Source: Ambrosia x helenae (Eukaryota > Streptophyta > Magnoliopsida > Asterales > Asteraceae). Taken from it: DNA of 64,000 bases. The notes below the pieces were generated by a model. It worked only from the letters and a program-made list of their open reading frames with translations, ran no database searches and had not been told where the DNA came from. The stretch covers positions 73,354,567 through 73,418,566 of the forward strand of contig CM061224.1 in assembly GCA_030844895.1 (NCBI GenBank), given 5' to 3'. Positions 54,761-64,000 of the stretch are shown one piece after another. Position numbers and translations under genes: made by a program. How positions within the stretch are numbered: position 1 is the stretch's first letter; every line of letters begins with the position of its first letter.

Positions 54761-55949
54761 GGTGGTTGGCCTAATCACCAGTAAGTCATGAGATTGGAGG
54801 ATATTTATAGGCGATTAGAGCTCCAATCGCTAGTAGTACACGCGATTAGGAATCCTAATCGCCTGTCCTGCTGCGTAATCGCCTAACGCATGTCTAATGA
54901 CTAGAAACACCTATAAATACCACGCTTATGTTTTAAAACATCATTTATGAAACCCTAACACACCCCAAAGCCATCCCACACCTCATCCAACCTCTGGAAC
55001 ATGTTTTGCTCAAGAAACCACCTTCCGAAGCCTTACACCTCATAATCGGGCAATTTCAAGGTGTGTTCTTCATCCCAAACCTTTGTAATGATATTGCTTT
55101 GTTCCCTAAAGGTCCAGACCTGGTTTCTAAACATTTTTGTCTTTGAAAACTCATTAAAATCAGTTTCTAAACAAACCCAAACCTCTATGCTTGTTATATG
55201 TGATGTATTCATGCAAGATAGGATTTTTATTATTTAAACATGATTATTCTTGTATTATTTGTATGTTTCTAATCTAAAGGAATTTTTATGATGTTAACCT
55301 AGGAATTTGAAGGTTCATATATGTGTATTATTGATAATAGGCGTTTTGACCTGTTTGAATGATTATGAAGGATTGATGATGATATGTTGTGTTTTGTTGA
55401 TTGTTTAAGGTTAGGGTTTACTCTAGGATGATGCTAGAATAGTAGGATAATGTCGGACAACGTCGTTATGTGATAAAATCTGGATATTTGCTATTTAGGG
55501 TAAGTTTTGCATGTTGATGTGATGTTTACATGCTAGTTATGCTATTTTGCGAAAATGCTTGCATTCGGGACGGTTAGAATGATAATAAATTAGGGGTTTT
55601 TGCTTGAAATAGTTTGATAAATGTTTTGGGTTTAATATTGGGTGTTTCCACTTGTTTCGGATCTGATTTGGAGGGTGAAACACGCAAAAAGGCGAAATGG
55701 TGCAGCAGGTAAACATGTTTTCAACATACACAGTCACGGTCTGGACAATTTGGGGACTGATTGGCCTTCGGGTTAGTAGTCATCACACTTATGTAAACTC
55801 ATTGATAGGTCGCCACTAGTAGGGACTATTACACACGTATCAGATTTCTATTTTACTGAGGACGCACTCTAAGGTGAGTTTCACGGCCCCTCTTTTATAC
55901 ACTTTTTCTCGGGGGAGAAGCATGCCACACATTTTAACAAATACAACGT

Positions 55950-56130
55950 TTATGTTTTGAAATGCAACGTTTATGAAACAAAACACTTTTGAAACACAAC
56001 GCTTATGAAACGCAACGCTTTTGAAACACAACGCTTTTGAAACGCAACGCTTTTTGAAACACAACGCTTTTGAAACACAACGCTTTTGAAACGCAACGCT
56101 ATTGGAAACGCAACGCTTTTGGAAACGCAA
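55950..56130. repeat. AACGCTTTTGAAACRC short tandem array in the Gypsy 5' LTR
   Basis: About ten units of 14-17 bases such as GAAACGCAACGCTTTT. The matching array in the 3' LTR is at 60670-60860 with different unit order. Upstream of the likely polyadenylation region. Confidence 0.88.
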
Positions 56131-56789
56131 TGCTTGTTTTAAATTACTATACGACGCAAGGCAACGCGAAGTCCCTAACAAAAACCATGAATGTGTCGGG
56201 CACAACGGGGGAAATGTGGATGGATCTATTGGGCTTGACGAACCCCACTCGACGGCTGGGAGCCGGGCGGTGCATATTGTCTCTATTTTCGGCAACTCAA
56301 ACACGGGTGGCAACACATGCAACACTTGTCAGTAATGGTTTCGGCAACACAGTCGTAGTAGTAAGGAAACGCTTGTTATTTACTTAAAGGTTTTACACAC
56401 TTTGTATTTTGAGATGAAACTCTTTACGCTTGAAACGCTTTGTGAACTTAAAACCTGTGAACTCACCAGCATTATATGTTGACGTCTTTTTGGCATGTTT
56501 TCTCAGGTCGCTAAGGTAGCAGCATTGAGTTTAGGCGCACAAAGTCTCTCGGCTTCTAGGATCCATTTGCATTTCATTTTGTGTATTATCAGACTTTCAT
56601 GTTTTACTTTTGAGTTGTAATAAAGTTTTACGCTTCCGCAAGCGATGGTTGGATTTTTGAAACTTAATGGGCAATTTAAATTGTTTTCATATCATATAGA
56701 TGTCATTTATTGTGACCGTTGACTTGGATCCTGATGTGTTACGCGCCTCGCTGTAAAACCCCGCATGTGGAATTTGAGGATGTGACAGA

Positions 56790-56803
56790 TTGGTATCAGA
56801 GCC
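56790..56803 (+). other. Gypsy primer-binding site
   Basis: TTGGTATCAGAGCC two bases after the 5' LTR, complementary to initiator-Met tRNA. Confidence 0.9.
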
Positions 56804-57465
56804 AATGGTTATAGTTAACTAGGACTACATGTAGAGTCTAGTCTATAGCCGAGTATCACACACGTTAGATGGTCACACATAGTTACGAGTCGTGTCAGTT
56901 GGTAAACATACTATCCATGTCGGGGTGTCGGTGTCCTCATCACACAGTATCGTATTATCTATCTTTGGACTATTTCTACACTTATTCTATCTTCTTCTTC
57001 GGGTTTGAAGATGAAGAGGTTTATCGCTTATACTTGGCAGTAGTGTACATTGGGGTGGCTTCGACACATTCTTGAGATTTTTTCGGGATTTGGATATCTC
57101 CCCTCTATGCTCTAATGTACATACTTTCCTACACACACACACACACACTATCCTACACTAGTACTTGTCATAGTACACCCCTGAGTGATTGTTCACTTTG
57201 GGGACCTTCGTGCGATAACGATTTCTTTTAAGGTTGTGGGTATCGGGTGGCTTGAGGTTCAAGCTCGGGGCATGCCTAGAGGACCATGTAGAGCAACTTA
57301 TCATTTCGGGTGCACACGAAATCATAAGTTGAAATACATGGAAGACTTGGTGGACCTGGTGTTGGGATCAATGGTCACGTTTCGACCCAATTCTTGGCTC
57401 CTTTTGATTTCTGTTGGTTTAGCAATGGTGATGGGTTGAATGTTTCATTCTTATTTCGGCAGAAG

Positions 57466-58110
57466 ATGTCTGGAAGTCGTGATGAACGTAATGGTGATGG
57501 GAGTCGCGACAACATCAACATGACCCCAGAAGAGCTGAAGAACCTAATCCAGCAACATGTGACTGCTGCCCTTACTACTTATCAGGCCACTCAGCAAGGC
57601 GTCGGTGGGAATGCCGCTCATCCTCCACCCCCACCCCCTCTGGGTCAGCAAGTGTGTAGTTTTAAGGTGTTCATGGAGTGCGAGCCCCACATCTTTGGCG
57701 GGGCTGAGAGCAACAAAAGGAAATGGGGGAGTATTGAGGAGAACATGGTCCCAAACCAGCAACATCAACAAACAGGGAAGTTCGAAGCATCAAGTTCATC
57801 GTCTAGTCAGCGGCAATGGGGATATGCTGGGAAGAATCCAAAATGTGTCGTGTGTGGGTTCCATCATCATGGCAGCTGTGAGAAGTTTTGTTGCAACCGT
57901 TGTAAGCGTGTGGGCCATGTTTCCAAGAACTGCAGAGTCAATCTTCAGCCAGCCCGGACTCAGCCGGTTCTCCCTACTCCGCTCCTCAGGGGAAACAGGG
58001 ATGTTATCACTGTGGGGATATTGGGCACTTCAAGCGGGATTATCCTAAGAAGACGTAAGGAGAGGGTGGCGGTCGAACTGCTCCGGCTCGTGCTTATGTC
58101 ATCGGTGTTA
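57466..58110 (+). pseudogene. Gypsy gag, internally deleted, with protease start
   Basis: ATG 57466 (MSGSRDERNGDGSRD) leads into LKNLIQQHVTAALTTYQA, a poly-Pro stretch and FKVFMECEPHIFGG, then jumps to a Ser-rich region and zinc-knuckle-like CCNRCKRVGHVSKNC, so the capsid core is missing. In another frame CYHCGDIGHFKRDY is a second knuckle whose last Cys is Tyr. ARAYVIGVREDVEDP marks the start of a chromovirus-type protease. One frameshift separates the knuckles. Confidence 0.75.
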
Positions 58111-58629
58111 GGGAGGACGTGGAGGATCCCGATACTGTTACTGGTGAATTCTCTTTTCTTGCTATTTGTTGTGCTCTGGTTGCTTTCATTCGTGTTGTTT
58201 GGCGTTTCACATTCATCGAGTGTCTTCAGTATTGAGTTTGGTTATCGTTTTGCATTCATAGGTCTGATGTGGGTCCGTTGGAGAAACTACTTGGATGGTA
58301 CCGGTGTGTCATTTATACCGATCACAGTAGTCTCTAGTGGGCCTTCGATTAGAAGGATTCGTTGTTTTGCATCCAACTTGGGGAGGGCGGTTCCGTGGCA
58401 TAGAGTATCCGTTACTATCATTCTTCGTTCTTGATTATCATTTAGTTTGATCTCTGGGAGACGTTACTTGGGTTAGGTCGACACTCATTACTGTCGGAGA
58501 GTGAATCTCGGGGCGAGATTCCTATCAACAGGAGGATGATGTGACGACGGGGAAAATTTTTCTTTTATCGCTTCGTTCTCTTTGACTTAAGGAAATTTTC
58601 GGGACGAAAATTTTTCAACGGGGGGATGA
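58111..58629 (+). pseudogene. Gypsy pol scraps and polypurine region
   Basis: VIYTDHSSL near 58310 resembles the RNase H segment (YTDHKSL) of Gypsy elements, and SRGEIPINRRMM near 58510 resembles the C-terminal end of chromovirus pol. Nearly all of RT and integrase are deleted. The tract before the 3' LTR contains GGAGGATGATGTGAC and CGGGGGGATGATGTGAC, two similar tracts, only the second at the LTR edge. Confidence 0.6.
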
Positions 58630-61510
58630 TGTGACACCCGGCACGTTTAGGTTAATGTTTTATAAAACACATAAGTCTACCTTAGCGAAAAACGTTTTCA
58701 AACATACTTAACTAGGTCAGTTGAGTCGTTATGATGTTTCCGGGAATCATCAGGAGTCGTTACAATGATCCACGGGATCATTGGGAGTCGGTCCATAACC
58801 ATGTGAACACGGATTGGCGATTTGTAGAATTGTCGGGTTTAACGTACACACGTAAATCTCGAGTCCCGAGAATTGGTGAACGGATGGGAAGGTGTTAGTT
58901 ATCATGCATTATGTGCTTACAATCATTATATGACTTGTCGGTATGTGAATACGTGTTTATATGTGTTTAAATAGCAATTACGTGTAATTGCATGACATTA
59001 TAGGTGATTACGCGTAATTGCATGACAATAGGGGGTGATTGGCCTAATCGCCAGTAAGTCATGCGATTGGAGGATATTTATAGGCGATTAGAGCTCCAAT
59101 CGCTAGTAGTACATGCGATTAGGAATCCTAATCGCCTGTACTGCTGCGTAATCGCCTGACGCATGTCTAATGACTAGAAACGCCTATAAATACCACCCCT
59201 ATGTTGTAAAACATCATTTGTGAAACCCTAACACACCCCAATGCCATCCCACACCATATCCAACCTCTGGAACACGTTTTTGCCCAAGAAACCACCTTTC
59301 CAAGCCTTACACCTCATAATCTTGCAATTTCAAGGTGTGTTCTTCATCCCAAACCTTTGTAATGATATTGCTTTGTTCCCTAAAGGTCTAGACCTGGTTT
59401 CTAAACATTTGTGTCTTTGAAAACTCATTAAAATCAGTTTCTAAACAAACCCAAACCTCTATGCTTGTTATATGTGATGTATTCATGCAAGATAGGATTT
59501 TTATTATTTAAACATGATTATTCTTGTATTATTGGTATGTTTCTGATCTAAAGGACTTATTATGATGTTAACCTAGGAGTTGGAAGGTTCATAGATGTGT
59601 ATTATTGATAATAGGCGTTTTGACCTGTTTGAATGATTATGAAGGATTGATGATGATATGTTGTGTTTTGTTGATTGTTTAAGGTTAGGGTTTACTCTAG
59701 GATGATGCTAGAACGGTAGGATAATGTCGGACAATGTCGTTATGTGATGAAATCTGGATATTTGCTATTTAGGATAAGTTTTGCATGTTGATGTGATGTT
59801 TACATGCTAGTTATGGTATTTTGGGAAAACGCTTGCATTCGGGATGGTTAGAATGATAATAAATTAGGGGTTTTTGCTTGAAATAGTTTGATAAATGTTT
59901 TAGGTTTAATATTGGGTGGTTCCACATATTTCGGATCTGGTTTGGAGGGTTAAACGCGCAAAAAGGCGAAATGGTGCAGTAGGGGCAATTAGGGGATCCC
60001 TAATTGCCTATAATAGGGGCGATTGGCCCCAATCGCATGTTAGATGAGGCGATTGGGAGCCTAATCGCTAGTATGTTCATGTGATTACAATCCTAATCAC
60101 CAGTTGACCATCCTAATCACCAGTTGACTTTCCTAATTGCATGTTTGATTCCTAATCGCGTGTACTTCTGTTATATGTGTATTTTAGCATCCCGGACACA
60201 GTTTGACACCTAGGAACATGTTAGGAACTCCGTGACATGTGTAATAACTTGGTAATACATGCCCGGACTTGTTTATGCGTTAGTTGGGCGTTATGCTAGA
60301 TAGGGTGAATGTTAGCGCATGCTAAGTGTTTAATTGCATATGTTGCATGATATCTTGTATGTGGCTAACACGTGGGATGTCGGGTCACCAATGGGATGTC
60401 GGGTCTTGTCTGGTCGGGTCGGTTTAACGTTCAAACATGTTTTCAACATACACAGTCACGGTCTGGAAAATTTGGGGACTGGTTAGCCTTCGGGTTAGTA
60501 GTCATCACACATATGTATACTCATTGATAGGTCGCCACTAGCAGGGACTATTACACACATATCAAATTTCCATTTTACTGAGGACGCACTCTAAGGTGAG
60601 TTTCACGGCCTCTCTTTTATACACTTTTTTCTCGGGGGAGAAGCATGCCACACGTTTTAACAAATACAACGTTTATGTTTTGAAATGCAACGTTTATAAA
60701 ACACAACACTTTTGAAACGCAACGCTTATGAAACGCAACGCTTTGTAAACACAACGCTTTTGAAATGCAACGCTTTTTGAAACACAACGCTTTTGAAACA
60801 CAACGCTTTTGAAACGCAACGCTATTGGAAACGCAACGCTTTTGGAAACGCAACGCTAGTTTTAAATTACTATTCGACGCAAGGAAACGCGAAGTCCCTA
60901 ATAAAAACCATGAATGTGCGGGGCACAACGGGGAAATGTGGATAGATCTATTGGGCTTGACGAATCCCACCCGACGGCTGGGAGCCGAGCGGGTGCATAT
61001 TGTCTCTATTTTCGGCAACTCAAACACGGGCGGCAACACATGCAACGCTTGTCAGTAATGGTTTCGGCAACACAGTCGTAGTAGTAAGGAAACGCTTGTT
61101 ATTTACTTAAAGGTTTTACACACTTGGTATTTTGAGATGAAACTCTTTACACTTGAAACGCTTTGTGAACTTAAAACCTGTGAACTCACCAGCATTATAT
61201 GTTGACGTCTTTTTGGCATGTTTTCTCATGTCGCTAAGGTAGCAACATTGAGTTTAGGCGCACGGAGTCTCATGGCGTCTAGGATCCATTTGCATTTCAT
61301 TTTGAGTATTATCAGACTTTCATGTTTTACTTTTGAGTTGTAATAAAGTTTTAAGCTTCTGCAAGCGATGGTTGGATTTTTGAAACTTAATGGGCAATTT
61401 ACGTTGTTATCATATCATATAGATGTCGTTAATTTTGACCGTTGACTTGGATCCTGGTGTGTCACGCGCCTCGCGGTAAAACCCCGCATGTGGAATTTGA
61501 GGGTGTGACA
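58630..61510 (+). repeat. Gypsy 3' LTR
   Basis: 2881 bp. It has a 450-base segment (about 59983-60432) not found in the 5' LTR, rich in TAATCGC/GCGATTGG words. TATA near 59182-59192. Otherwise close to the 5' LTR throughout. Confidence 0.9.
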
Positions 61511-61708
61511 TACATATGGCTAAAGAGTGGGTCTAGTTTTTAGGATGACTTTGTTATGTCAAGTAGGCTATATATATATATAGCTGTGTTTTGTTGAATA
61601 AAATAGATTATCCTTTTTTCTCCGTAAATAAAGTACATCTTTTACATTTATCACAAACAAATCGTTAGTTGTGAGTGTGTGAGTTTGGGGCCTGAAACCA
61701 ACAATGCG

Positions 61709-61986
61709 CAAGAGCAAAAAGAAAAAAAAAATTGACAACCCAAAAACTAATACAATTTATGAACATATATAACACGTCACGAACCAAGCACGAATCAGAA
61801 AAGGATTAACTCATTATTAATAATCTAAGACATTGTACCTCATATAATAATAATACTAACAAAAAATGAAACCTGATTCAAACTACAATCAAACTCATCT
61901 ACTACCATTCTTCTGCAAAACTTTAATAATCAAACTAATCATAAAAAATAACATAGATTCCTCGTAGGAAATACCAAAAATATGAT
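61709..61986. other. AT-rich non-coding sequence, likely 3' UTR of the minus-strand ORF
   Basis: Between the solo LTR and the stop codon of the ORF at 61987. Poly-A-rich (about 61720) and AT-rich; no ORF. Confidence 0.35.
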
Positions 61987-62312
61987 TTAGCAGAAACCAT
62001 AATCTAGCGGATCCTTGAAACCCTCATCACCCATGACACTCCTCAAAAATCGTAACCACCGTCGACATTCCTCCAATTTCACCACACACTCAACTGCAGA
62101 AACACTCTTCTCCCCATCTTGCGATCTCAAAGCACTCATCATAGACGTTACAGACTCGAACGCTATCATATCCTCATCACATAAACCACTCACCATCGCA
62201 CAATCAAAGATCCGATCCCCTTCCAATGACATTACCTCATCTTCACTTTCTTGACATCCATCCACTTGAACATGATTATTACATTCATGGTTATTAACAT
62301 TAACCTAATTAC
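61987..62312 (-). CDS. Unrecognised ORF, possibly a last exon
   Basis: Minus strand: an acceptor-like TTAG before 62312 opens a frame VNVNNHECNNHV that runs about 108 codons to TGA at 61987-61989. The text has MSLEGDRIFDCAMVSGLCDE and VVKLEECRRWLRFLRSVMGD, acidic then helical, ending DPLDYGFC. No family was recognised. Codon use looks like that of a real exon and the frame is free of stops. No ATG starts it, so it would be the 3' exon of a gene whose upstream exons lie to the right, or a captured fragment. Confidence 0.4.
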
Positions 62313-62456
62313 TTATTAGGCATAACAGCCCGTTAGTATATGTGAACATTTTTCAAGTAGCCTATACAATATAGATTTATAAATATATGTATAAATAGTA
62401 AACCTGTAGTCGCTTATTTTGACTGTTTTGCTAAAGGCGTTGTAGGTGGAACTTAC

Positions 62457-62535
62457 AGTAGCACCAAGTTAACACAGCTGCCTAGTTCATCCGGGATTTG
62501 TCCAGTGAGCTTGTTCCCCTGCAAATCCACCAAAC
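62457..62535 (-). pseudogene. LRR exon fragment, ERECTA-like
   Basis: Minus strand: VDLQGNKLTGQIPDELGSCV followed by NLVLL and a perfect GTAAGT donor at 62451-62456. One leucine-rich repeat flanked by splice sites, as in ERECTA-family receptor kinases whose LRRs are encoded one per exon; the wording DLQGNKLTGQIPDE is close to that family as I remember it. No kinase domain or other LRRs occur in the window, so it is a fragment. Confidence 0.55.
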
Positions 62536-64000
62536 CATCTATAGCTAAAACATCCTAAATTATCAAGCATTCACTTAAAAACCCAAAACTAAACATCACA
62601 TTTTCATAATCACATGATTAATATAATTACTACCTAGTTTGGAGAGCTTTAGAACTCAATTATGAGCCACCCAGGCCATATCTTTAGGAGTTTCCTCGCA
62701 ACTTAATTGTTGAGGTACGTGTCAACAAACTAAACCTCAATCATAAGAATATAAAATAATTCAAACCTACATATAAATTACTCACCTTTGTAACAATCTA
62801 GAATCTTGAAATTGAACAGTCCTTTTCAGGTCAAACCATCAAAGAAAACACACAATATTGAATCATAGATAATCATAACCTAAGAATATGTAATCCAAAT
62901 GCATATACTAACAACGAAACACTAAAATTTTCTGCGGTAGTTCAAAACTGGATTTGGCACAATATCGTTTATTAGAAGTGGACAACCAGATTCAACAAAT
63001 ATCACCCATCACAAAACCACAGGAAGCAAAAGATAATAATAATAACATTTAACGATCTTGGTTCAGAGTTTTCAGAACCATGGCTGCAAGGCGGGGTTGC
63101 AAGTTAGGACCTGCCATCCACCGGCCCTGCCACGCCATCGTCATCAATAATCGGAAATCATATGTAACTCATCATAACCAAGCATATCACGCATAAAACC
63201 ATGATTAATTACACAAATGCCATGAGATCACTGTTTAATTCAAATCACTGTTCAAATAGCCTCAATTATTAATAAAAAGGTAAAAAATAACCTGTGAAAC
63301 CGAACCCACAACCATCACCACGAAGCAAAGCTCCATGGAAAACCTAAAGGGTCCGAAAAGAAAGCATAAAGGTTACAACAACCTCACAAAGCCACTGATT
63401 CAAAGCATAACGTGATAATCAGCCTAATCGGGCCTTTTTCGGTAAAAACCAACTGTTACCGTGAGCAACAACAACAGTAATTAGTGTTCACCCAAGTCAC
63501 CACCATCACCGCCGGCACCTCCGCCCAACAGGCCTAAGAATTGGAGACGAAAACGTCATCGGCAACACCCTGTAGTCACCACCATCGTCAGATTACCTTG
63601 GGGTTTGTTGATCTACTCGAAAAAAGGGACGTGCATCTTCACCGGAATCTTTGTCAGATGGTGGTGTGGATGGCGTGGCGGTGGCGGTGACGGAGAGAGA
63701 TGATGAAGGCAATGTGGTTTGTCGGCAGCTGGCCAGAGGTCACCGACCCATCATCTTCATCGGTTGTCAAGAAGAAGCAGAAATAAGGTGAACGAAGATG
63801 ACGCTGGCGGTAATCTCTAGAGAGATAAAGAAGAGAGATGAGGGAACCTGGTAGAGATAAGAGGTGAGAAATATGAAACATAATATCACCCATAAAACCA
63901 TGATTAATTACACAATGCCATGAGATCACTGTTCAATTCAAATCACTATTCAAATAGCTTCAATTATTAATATAGTGTAATTATAGTTAAACTTCTTTTC
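62536..64000. other. Non-coding region with a 90-bp direct repeat
   Basis: No supported gene. 63183-63273 (CATAAAACCATGATTAATTA ... CAATTATTAATA) recurs at 63884-63975 with few changes. 63430-63800 is GC-richer, with many CCACC/GGTGG words and GGCGGTGGCGGTGACGGAGA near 63675; its minus-strand ORF (63929-63654) is of doubtful meaning. Confidence 0.45.

Larger units (their letters stand above)
54239..56787 (+). repeat. Gypsy 5' LTR
   Basis: 2549 bp. Compared with the 3' LTR it has four more 30-bp units (54581-54760) and lacks a 450-base segment. TATA CCTATAAATACC at about 54909-54920. Word TAATCGCC/GGCGATTA recurs around 54760-54900, including the near-palindrome GCGATTAGGAATCCTAATCG. Confidence 0.9.
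54239..61510 (+). mobile_element. Gypsy-derived element with long LTRs and deleted pol
   Basis: LTRs 54239-56787 (2549 bp) and 58630-61510 (2881 bp) begin TGTGACACCCGG and end TGTGACA. TSD TACAT at 54234-54238 and 61511-61515. PBS TTGGTATCAGAGCC at 56790-56803 and polypurine tract CGGGGGGATGA at 58619-58629. The 1.84-kb internal part holds a shortened gag and scraps of pol. LTR length and Gag style suggest a chromovirus of Del/Tekay type. It cannot move alone. Confidence 0.9.
53965..61703. mobile_element. Copia-like solo LTR (462 bp) split by a nested Gypsy element
   Basis: Left part 53965-54238 begins TGTTGGAATAATC; right part 61516-61703 ends GAAACCAACA. Flanking 5-bp duplications ATGCG lie at 53960-53964 and 61704-61708. 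With the Gypsy element and one TACAT removed it is a 462-bp sequence with TG...CA ends, a TATA run (about 61570-61582) and AATAAA (about 61597). No internal region or second LTR remains, so it is a solo LTR left by unequal recombination. It predates the Gypsy insertion. Confidence 0.85.

Noticed and set aside
57121..57150. Functional CA repeat
   Set aside because: A short (CA)n run inside the degraded Gypsy leader; ordinary microsatellite.
61018..61045. Protein-coding genes in the AACGCTTTT arrays (55840-56387, 60617-61058)
   Set aside because: Long frames there come from the short tandem array in the Gypsy LTR; the same text repeats in both LTRs and resembles no protein.
63654..63929. Minus-strand gene of 91 codons
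   Set aside because: Composition follows a GGTGG/CCACC-rich stretch and it overlaps a direct repeat; no domain or splice context supports it.
1..64000. CRISPR arrays, bacterial operons or phage genes
   Set aside because: Tandem arrays here lack unique spacers; introns, LTRs and SINE features show plant nuclear DNA.

Overview
The window is a transposon-dense piece of a flowering-plant nuclear genome. Spliced pseudogenes with GT-AG introns, plant LTR retrotransposons primed by initiator-Met tRNA, a tRNA-derived SINE, a Tourist-like MITE, Helitron-like ends and Ulp1/DUF1985, GRF and MYB/SANT-like transposon-associated genes all fit a eudicot. The mix (long Gag, extra ORF behind pol, Ulp1/DUF1985 genes) resembles Asteraceae, but that assignment is an inference from general familiarity. 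There are no rRNA or tRNA genes, no CRISPR arrays and no bacterial operons, and I see only one small host-like gene that looks intact.

Layout. 1-6.3 kb: MYB/SANT-like remnant, an apparently intact two-exon GRF zinc-finger gene with a C-terminal membrane helix, a broken Ulp1/DUF1985 gene on the minus strand, a 94-bp tandem array, and a second, 5'-truncated Ulp1-like gene on the plus strand. 7-8 kb: PIF/Harbinger-type MYB remnant. 8.17-24.1 kb: a minus-strand mobile-element gene (gypsy-type 'transposase' domain plus coiled coil) cut in two by Copia-1 (8306-21031, TSD ATCAA). 24-31.5 kb: AT-rich DNA, an 80-bp minisatellite, another MYB remnant, a 413-bp MITE (TSD TTA), a SINE (11-bp TSD) and a Helitron-like 5' end. 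31903-37442: a very young gag-only Copia element, minus strand, TSD AATGA, LTRs differing at 2 of 591 positions by eye. 38442-51411: Copia-2, minus strand, 5' LTR present, 3' end lost. 51.75-53.7 kb: Helitron-like 3' end with a SEC16-like gene fragment. 53965-61703: a Copia-like solo LTR (TSD ATGCG) split by a Gypsy derivative (54239-61510, TSD TACAT). 61.7-64 kb: a minus-strand ORF of unknown function and an LRR (ERECTA-like) exon fragment.

The most interesting signal is shared by two divergent Copia elements. Both carry a long additional ORF (aORF) behind pol in the sense direction. In both, the space between pol and aORF holds an LTR-like promoter module: an inverted repeat built from the same short word that fills that element's LTR and leader, then a TATA box. 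Both then show a plausible 5' splice site, a 600-680 base candidate intron packed with the word, and a 3' splice site abutting or a few bases before the aORF start codon. The words differ completely (TGCGYACTTA in Copia-1, CATTCGACC/CATTCGCCC in Copia-2), so the architecture is conserved while the sequence is not. This suggests an independently promoted, spliced subgenomic message for the aORF. The gag-only element shares the Copia-2 word and a conserved non-coding block with a stem-loop, and might be mobilised by Copia-2 relatives.

Most genes here are broken, so the window is mainly a record of nested insertion. The gag-only element and the GRF gene are the parts with uninterrupted reading frames.
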